Below are positions 59,466-64,000 of a stretch of 64,000 bases of DNA, piece by piece. Position 1 is the stretch's first letter. Every line of letters starts with the position of its first letter. A model generated the notes under the pieces. It was given only the letters and a program-made list of their open reading frames with translations, was not told the origin of the DNA and did no database searches. The position numbers were made by a program, and so were the translations under genes. The DNA is taken from the NCBI RefSeq assembly GCF_019969685.1, contig NZ_JAHXYZ010000001.1, positions 1,550,001-1,614,000 on the forward strand, in the 5' to 3' direction. The stretch comes from Microbacterium sp. EST19A. GTDB taxonomy: Bacteria; Actinomycetota; Actinomycetes; Actinomycetales; Microbacteriaceae.

Positions 59466-59532
59466 GTGACGTTTCTCGGAGGGTTTCACGGGGATTCCTC
59501 CGAGAAAAGTCCTGTCCTCCGAAAAACGTCAC
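59466..59532. repeat. Element F: three-copy inverted repeat between convergent genes
   Basis: GTGACGTTTCTCGGAGG (59466-59482) pairs with CCTCCGAAAAACGTCAC (59516-59532) with one mismatch. A third partial copy, CCTCCGAGAAA, lies at 59497-59507. The word GTGACG-NN-TC-N-CGGAG is shared with element E. It sits between the ends of the regulator and GH76 genes. Confidence 0.85.
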
Positions 59533-59604
59533 CACCCCGGATACCGCAGACACAGAGATCCGCCCGCAGGCCGAAGCCCACGGGCGGATCCTTGTGCACG
59601 GCCC

Positions 59605-60747
59605 TCACCCCGCCGCGGGCACCCCCTCCGGCACCACCGTCTCGGCCCCGGCATCCCCTGCCGCAGCATCCCCCGCCTCAGCATCCCGCGCTTCCAGCCG
59701 CGCCCGCTGCTCGACCGCGAAGATCGCGCTGACCATGGTCGAGTACGGGATCCACTCGACCGGACCCTTCGACCAGTCGTTCCCCGGGCGCAGCCGTCCG
59801 CCGACGAGGCCGTTCGCCCACAGGGCATCCGTCCCGGCCCGAAGGAAAGCCTCCAGCTCGGCACGCTCGTCCGCGAACGAGTCCTCCGCGGCGAGAACCG
59901 CGAGCAGTTCCCCGAGATACCGGTAGTACACGCCCTTGAAGAGGCCCTCGTCGCCGCCGTCGCCCTCGTCGGGGAAGACGGTGCCGTCGCTCAGCGAACG
60001 CACCGCGGCCACCGCCGTCTGCACCGCCCGCTCCAGGTACGACCGGTCACCGGTCGCGCCGAACAGCTCGACCGCCGCGCCCACGTACAGGCCCTGGTTG
60101 TACGTGAACCGCCACTGGGTGTCGACCGCGCCGTCGCCCTCGCGGTTCACGCCGTCCTCGACGAAGCCGTCCGCGCCGACGAGGTTCGCCGTGAGCCAGT
60201 CGAAGGCCGTGCGCGCGCACCCGAGGTAGTCGCGCGAGTCGTCGTGCCGGCTCAGCCGCACCCCGAGGATCACGAGCGGACCGTTCGCCGGGGTGTTCTT
60301 GTAGGCGAGCTGCTGCTTGCGCCAGGCGAGACTCCAACCGAGGGTGTCGTTCCACCCCTCGGCGATGACGTGGTCCCAGATCGCGATGGCCTCGTCGAGG
60401 TACTGCTGCTCTCCGGTGGCCTCATGCACGCGCTCGAGGGCCAGGGCGAACCACAGCATGTCGTCGAAGTAGTCGTTGAAGAGCTGACCGCCGTTGCGCT
60501 CGACGATGTTGTCGCGGGCGACGATCGCGAGCGAACGCCACGCCGGGTCGCCGGAGCGCTCCCACGCGTCGGTGCGGGCGTCGATCACGTGGGCGAGCCA
60601 CCAGTAGTTGAACACCTCGGTGTTGCCGCGGTCGTGCGGGTGGCTGTTCGCCAGGTACTGGGAGCCGCCCACCCGGAAGAAGTGGTCGAGGCTCTGCTGG
60701 GCGATGTCGGCGTGGGCCGACCAGGTCTCAGCGGTCGTGCTGGTCAT
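59605..60747 (-). CDS. Glycoside hydrolase family 76 protein (alpha-1,6-mannanase family)
   Basis: A 380-residue (alpha/alpha)6-barrel enzyme. The GH76 signature is YFDDMLWFALAL with catalytic Asp95-Asp96, preceded by GNTEVFNYWWLAHVIDA. Further conserved parts are WSLAWRKQQLAYKNTPANGP and YNQGLYVGAAVELF. GH76 enzymes cut alpha-1,6-mannan backbones. There is no signal peptide, so this one works on oligosaccharides inside the cell. An Ala/Glu-rich 30-residue tail has no obvious role. It is the last gene of the permease-permease-binding protein-GH76 operon. Confidence 0.88.
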   Translation of the reverse strand: MTSTTAETWSAHADIAQQSLDHFFRVGGSQYLANSHPHDRGNTEVFNYWWLAHVIDARTDAWERSGDPAWRSLAIVARDNIVERNGGQLFNDYFDDMLWFALALERVHEATGEQQYLDEAIAIWDHVIAEGWNDTLGWSLAWRKQQLAYKNTPANGPLVILGVRLSRHDDSRDYLGCARTAFDWLTANLVGADGFVEDGVNREGDGAVDTQWRFTYNQGLYVGAAVELFGATGDRSYLERAVQTAVAAVRSLSDGTVFPDEGDGGDEGLFKGVYYRYLGELLAVLAAEDSFADERAELEAFLRAGTDALWANGLVGGRLRPGNDWSKGPVEWIPYSTMVSAIFAVEQRARLEARDAEAGDAAAGDAGAETVVPEGVPAAG

Positions 60748-60784
60748 GATTCCTTTTTCTGTCGCCGACGGCGACGTTCGAGTC

Positions 60785-60871
60785 GTTCCGGTCGCGAAAA
60801 CGGCTGCATCCGGGCCTGAGATGCGGCCGATTTCGCGACCGGAACCGGGGCAGGCGGCCGTTTTCGCGACC
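60785..60871. repeat. Element G: three-copy inverted repeat between operon genes
   Basis: A 23-nt arm starting GTTCCGGTCGCGAAAACGGC (60785-60807) reappears in reverse at 60823-60845 with two mismatches, and again in the same reverse orientation at 60854-60871. It lies between the binding-protein and GH76 genes of one operon. The word GTTCCGGTCGC is shared with element B. Confidence 0.85.
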
Positions 60872-60889
60872 TGAAGAGCGGATGCCGCG

Positions 60890-62143
60890 TCAGCGGTTCT
60901 GCTCGAGGATCTGGTCGCCCTGCTCCTGGGCTTCCTTGAGCGCCTGCTCGGCCGAGATCTCGCCCGACAGGAACCGCTCGAGTGCGGGAACGAGCGCCTT
61001 GCCGTCGACGTCGGAGTAGCCCTTCACGTTCGGCCGGGCCTGCGCGTAGTTCATCGTCTCGATGAAGGCGGAGTAGTGCTCGTTCTCGGTGAAGTACGGG
61101 TCGTTCGCGGCCTCGATGTTCGCGGGGATCCATCCGGCGATCTCGCCGAACGCGACGCCGTTCTCGGCCTCGGTCGTCCACCACTTCATGAACTCCCACG
61201 CACCCTCGGCGTTCTTCGCGCCCTCGGGGATGACGAGCCCGAAGCCGCCCATGTAGGCGCCGGTGTCGCCGTTCGGTCCGGCGGGCGGCGGCACGACGCC
61301 GTACTCGAGGCCGTCGACCTTGTCGAGCGTCGAGAGCGCCCACGGACCGTCGAGCTTCATGGCCGTCTTGCTCTCGGCGAAGGAGTCTCCGGTGTCGCCG
61401 AAGCCCTGCTCGTAGACGTCGGCGTCGAGCAGGCTCTTCCAGAACTCGAGGACCTCGATGCCCTCGGGGCTGTTGTACGCCGTCTTGGTCTGGTCGTCGT
61501 TGAGCAGCTGCCCGCCCGCCTGGGCGAGATACATGTTGAAGAGTCCCGGGTCGCTGAGGTCGATTCCCGCCTGGCTGAGCTTGCCGCCATCGGAGACCGC
61601 GAGGGCCTCGGCGGCGGTCTTGAGCTCGTCCCAGTTCGTGGGCGCCTCGACTCCGGCATCCGCCAGCAGGGTCTTGTTGTAGAGCAGCGAGCGGTTGTCG
61701 ACCAGCAGCGGCAGGCCGTAGAGCGTGTCGTCGACCGTCATCTCACCGAGCGCGGGCTCGTAGAACATGCTCGTGTCGATGTCATCCTTCTCGACGAATT
61801 CGTCGATCGGAGCGAGGGCGCCCTTCGGAGCGTAGAGCGACGTCTGGTACCTGTCCCACAGCACGACATCGGGAACCTGTCCGCCGGCGAGAGCGGTGAG
61901 CAGCTTCTCCTCGACGAGCTCCTGCGGCACGTACGAGACCTCGTACTCGTCCTGCGACTCGTTGAAGCGGGCGGCCTGCTCCTCGAGCTGGTCGACCTGG
62001 TCGCCCGACCACGAGCCCCACATGACGACGGGCTCGGGTCCGTCTCCGTCGCCGCCGCCGGAATCGCCGGAGGCGCATCCGGCCACGGTCACGGCGAGCG
62101 CCGCGGTGGCGACGACGCTCAGTACTCGCAGGTGTTTCTTCAT
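60890..62143 (-). CDS. Sugar ABC transporter substrate-binding lipoprotein (SBP family 1)
   Basis: A 417-residue binding protein with a lysine-rich start, signal segment and lipobox TVAGC (lipidated Cys23) followed by a Gly/Asp linker. The mature part has VVMWGSWSGDQVDQLEEQAARFNES, VPDVVLWDRYQTSLYAPKG and the C-terminal WWTTEAENGVAFGEIAGWIP. It captures the sugar or oligosaccharide used by GH76. AAGGAG precedes the ATG by 7 nt. Confidence 0.92.
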   Translation of the reverse strand: MKKHLRVLSVVATAALAVTVAGCASGDSGGGDGDGPEPVVMWGSWSGDQVDQLEEQAARFNESQDEYEVSYVPQELVEEKLLTALAGGQVPDVVLWDRYQTSLYAPKGALAPIDEFVEKDDIDTSMFYEPALGEMTVDDTLYGLPLLVDNRSLLYNKTLLADAGVEAPTNWDELKTAAEALAVSDGGKLSQAGIDLSDPGLFNMYLAQAGGQLLNDDQTKTAYNSPEGIEVLEFWKSLLDADVYEQGFGDTGDSFAESKTAMKLDGPWALSTLDKVDGLEYGVVPPPAGPNGDTGAYMGGFGLVIPEGAKNAEGAWEFMKWWTTEAENGVAFGEIAGWIPANIEAANDPYFTENEHYSAFIETMNYAQARPNVKGYSDVDGKALVPALERFLSGEISAEQALKEAQEQGDQILEQNR

Positions 62144-62178
62144 CGAACTCTCCTTGGTGGTGGGTGAAAGGGGAAAAG

Positions 62179-63075
62179 TCATTTCGAGCCGACGTGCGCG
62201 ACGCCCTCGATGATGTAGCGCTGGGCGAAGAGGAAGACGAGCAGGACGGGCAGGCTCGCGATCACGGTGCCGGCCATGAGCGGTCCGAACGCGGTCTCGT
62301 AGTTGTTGACGAACGAGGCGAGCCCGACCTGGACGGTCATCATGTCCTGGCTGTTGAGCACGATCAGCGGCCAGAGGAAGTTGTTCCATCCGGCCTGGAA
62401 GCTGATGATGCCGAGTACGGCGAGTCCGGCCTTCGCGAGCGGGAAGTAGATGATCGCGAAGATGCGGAACTCGCTCGCGCCGTCGATGCGGGCGGCCTCG
62501 CCGAGCTCGTCGGGCAGCGTCTCGAAGAACTGCTTCATGAAGAAGACGGCGAACGCTCCGGCGGCTCCCGGGATGATGACGGCCCAGTAGGTGTTGATCA
62601 GGCCGAGCCCGCCCTGTCCGAAGACGTCGTTGCCGCCCGCGAACGGGATGCCGCGCAGGATGAGGAACGACGGGATCATCGTGATGATGCCGGGGATCAT
62701 GAGCGACGACAGGAACACCGCGAACACCGCCGCCCGACCCTTGAACCGCAGCTTCGCGAGGGCGTAGCCGCCGAGGGCCCCGAAGAAGATGTTCGTCGCC
62801 GCGCCGCCGATGCCGAGCACGAGGGAGTTCACGAAGTAGCGTCCGAACGGCACTTCCTCGAACACCCGCAGGTAGTTCTCGATCGTCGGGTTCGCCGGGA
62901 TGAGGTTGAGTGCACCCGACAGGATCTCGCTCGCCGGCTTGAGCGAGGTCGAGATGGTCCAGACGAGCGGGGCGACCGTGATGATGCTGATCAGCACCAC
63001 GCCGATGTACCAGCCGGCGGTGCCGACCTTCTGCTTCGTCGTCTTCTTCCGCTGGGTGGGCAGGGCAATCGTCAT
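62179..63075 (-). CDS. Carbohydrate ABC transporter permease (MalG type)
   Basis: A 298-residue permease with six helices. The EAA loop is LPDELGEAARIDGASEFRIFAIIYFP and the end RYIIEGVAHVGSK is typical. The ATG overlaps the stop of the MalF-type gene by 1 nt (TGATG). Confidence 0.92.
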   Translation of the reverse strand: MTIALPTQRKKTTKQKVGTAGWYIGVVLISIITVAPLVWTISTSLKPASEILSGALNLIPANPTIENYLRVFEEVPFGRYFVNSLVLGIGGAATNIFFGALGGYALAKLRFKGRAAVFAVFLSSLMIPGIITMIPSFLILRGIPFAGGNDVFGQGGLGLINTYWAVIIPGAAGAFAVFFMKQFFETLPDELGEAARIDGASEFRIFAIIYFPLAKAGLAVLGIISFQAGWNNFLWPLIVLNSQDMMTVQVGLASFVNNYETAFGPLMAGTVIASLPVLLVFLFAQRYIIEGVAHVGSK

Positions 63076-64000
63076 CAGACGTTCCTCCTGTTCGTGAGCC
63101 GCGCATTGAGCAGGGAGAACACGAGGATGATGAGGAACAGCACGAACGACAGCGCCGACGCGTAGCCCATCTCGAGGGCGCCGAAGCCCTTGTTGTAGAT
63201 GTAGTAGACCATCGTGACGGTCGAGTTGCCCGGGCCGCCCTTGGTCAGCACGTAGGCCTGGTCGAACACCTGGAACGCGCCGATGATGAGCAGCGTCGAC
63301 ACGAGGAACGTCGTGCGGGTGAGCGACGGCAGGGTCACGTAGCGGAACTGCTGCCACGCGTTCGCTCCATCGAGGCGGGCGGCTTCGTAGAGGTCGTTCG
63401 GCACGCCCTGGAGTCCGCCGAGGAAGATGATCATGTTGGCGCCGAAGCCGGCCCAGACGCTCATCATGACGATGGCGATCATCGCCCACTGCGACTCGTA
63501 CAGCCACGCGGGTCCGTCGATGCCGAACCACCCGAGCACGACGTTGAGAAGGCCGTTCTGCGGGTTCAGCATCCAGAACCAGATGGTGGCCGTCGCGACG
63601 GTCGAGGCGACGACGGGGATGTAGAAGAGCGTCCGGAACAGCCGAACCGCGCGGTGACGGCGATTCAGCAGCAGGGCGGAGCCGAGGGCGACGATGAGTC
63701 CGGCGGGTACGTAGAGGATCGTGTAGTACGCGGTGTTGCGCAGCGCGATCCAGAAGAACGGGTCGACCGCGATCTGGAAGTAGTTGTCGAGTCCGAGCCA
63801 CTCGAAGTCTCCGACGATCGCGTAGTCGGTGAAGCTGATCACGAGCGCCATGACGATCGGCAGGGCCATGAAGACGACGAACAGCACGCCGGGCACGAGC
63901 AGGAACAGCCAGGCGTTCCAGGTCATCTGACGCGCGGACGGGTTGCGCGACTTCCGGGCGCGGGGCGGCTTTCCGGCGGCGGCGGTCGGTTCGATGTCGG
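63075..64000 (-). CDS. Carbohydrate ABC transporter permease (MalF type), 5' end outside the window
   Basis: The frame is open to the right edge, so the start codon lies beyond the window. The visible part begins with a basic N-terminal tail (EPTAAAGKPPRARKSRNP) before the first helix NAWLFLLVPGVLFVVFMAL; an internal ATG at 63926 is a less likely start. The EAA loop is VPNDLYEAARLDGANAWQQFRYVTLP. It is the first gene of the GH76 operon seen here; no ATPase gene is present. Confidence 0.9.
   Translation of the reverse strand, partial: DIEPTAAAGKPPRARKSRNPSARQMTWNAWLFLLVPGVLFVVFMALPIVMALVISFTDYAIVGDFEWLGLDNYFQIAVDPFFWIALRNTAYYTILYVPAGLIVALGSALLLNRRHRAVRLFRTLFYIPVVASTVATATIWFWMLNPQNGLLNVVLGWFGIDGPAWLYESQWAMIAIVMMSVWAGFGANMIIFLGGLQGVPNDLYEAARLDGANAWQQFRYVTLPSLTRTTFLVSTLLIIGAFQVFDQAYVLTKGGPGNSTVTMVYYIYNKGFGALEMGYASALSFVLFLIILVFSLLNARLTNRRNV

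Noticed and set aside
1..64000. tRNA, rRNA, CRISPR arrays, transposases and phage genes
   Set aside because: I looked for T-loop motifs, regularly spaced repeats, DDE transposase motifs and phage structural genes and found none.

Overview
The window looks like a chromosomal segment of a high-GC actinobacterium, most probably Microbacterium or a close relative in Microbacteriaceae. The reasons are strongly GC-biased third codon positions, dense short operons with ATGA/GTGA overlaps, many genes that appear leaderless (a TANNNT box 6-9 nt before the start codon), the recurring word GCATCC/GGATGC, and a gene content of carbohydrate and peptide ABC systems with LacI, ROK and GntR regulators. No rRNA, tRNA, CRISPR array, insertion sequence or prophage was recognised. 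Genus-level assignment is inference from style, not from a marker gene.

Layout. 1-12.4 kb: housekeeping and accessory metabolism (TauE-type permease end, zinc alcohol dehydrogenase, AXE1 esterase, orphan immunity-like protein, VOC proteins, SGNH esterase, CorA transporter with a structured leader, two SDRs, gluconokinase, AraC regulator, small membrane proteins). 12.4-15.4 kb: a D-amino-acid-type cassette (YheO/DauR-like regulator, RidA, PLP enzyme of the D-threonine aldolase/D-serine dehydratase type) with a divergent HAD hydrolase. 15.4-27.2 kb: a peptide/amide utilisation locus (haloacetate-dehalogenase-like hydrolase + M20 peptidase; TetR; S9 peptidase; five-gene Dpp/Opp ABC transporter; tartrate/D-malate dehydrogenase-like enzyme). 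The two forward transcription units on either side of the TetR gene share nearly the same promoter and operator. 27.3-43.7 kb: VOC, cupin and DksA-like proteins, an MMPL exporter with a divergent TetR, DUF2786 protein, PurL, WYL regulator, epoxide hydrolase, an MFS exporter with paired operators, and a three-gene membrane operon with two putative intramembrane proteases (CPBP, PrsW) beside a MerR regulator.

43.7-54.8 kb is a LacI-controlled sugar operon on the minus strand: ROK kinase, mannose-6-phosphate-isomerase-like enzyme with an extra N-terminal domain, binding protein, two permeases, a large alpha/alpha-toroid-type glycosidase, a secreted propeller-like protein and an SGNH esterase. 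55-57.1 kb holds 6-phosphogluconate dehydrogenase and a BKACE-family protein; 57.2-58.2 kb is a frameshifted medium-chain reductase. 58.3-64 kb is a second sugar locus: a GntR/LacI chimeric regulator facing an operon of two permeases, a binding protein and a GH76 (alpha-1,6-mannanase family) enzyme without a signal peptide. Together with the isomerase and ROK kinase this suggests uptake and intracellular breakdown of alpha-mannan-type oligosaccharides.

The most unusual non-coding feature is a set of at least eight complex inverted repeats, each built from two to four copies of a 12-28 nt word in alternating orientation, mostly at the ends of convergent genes. Several share core words between loci kilobases apart, so they look like a modular repeat family rather than ordinary terminators.
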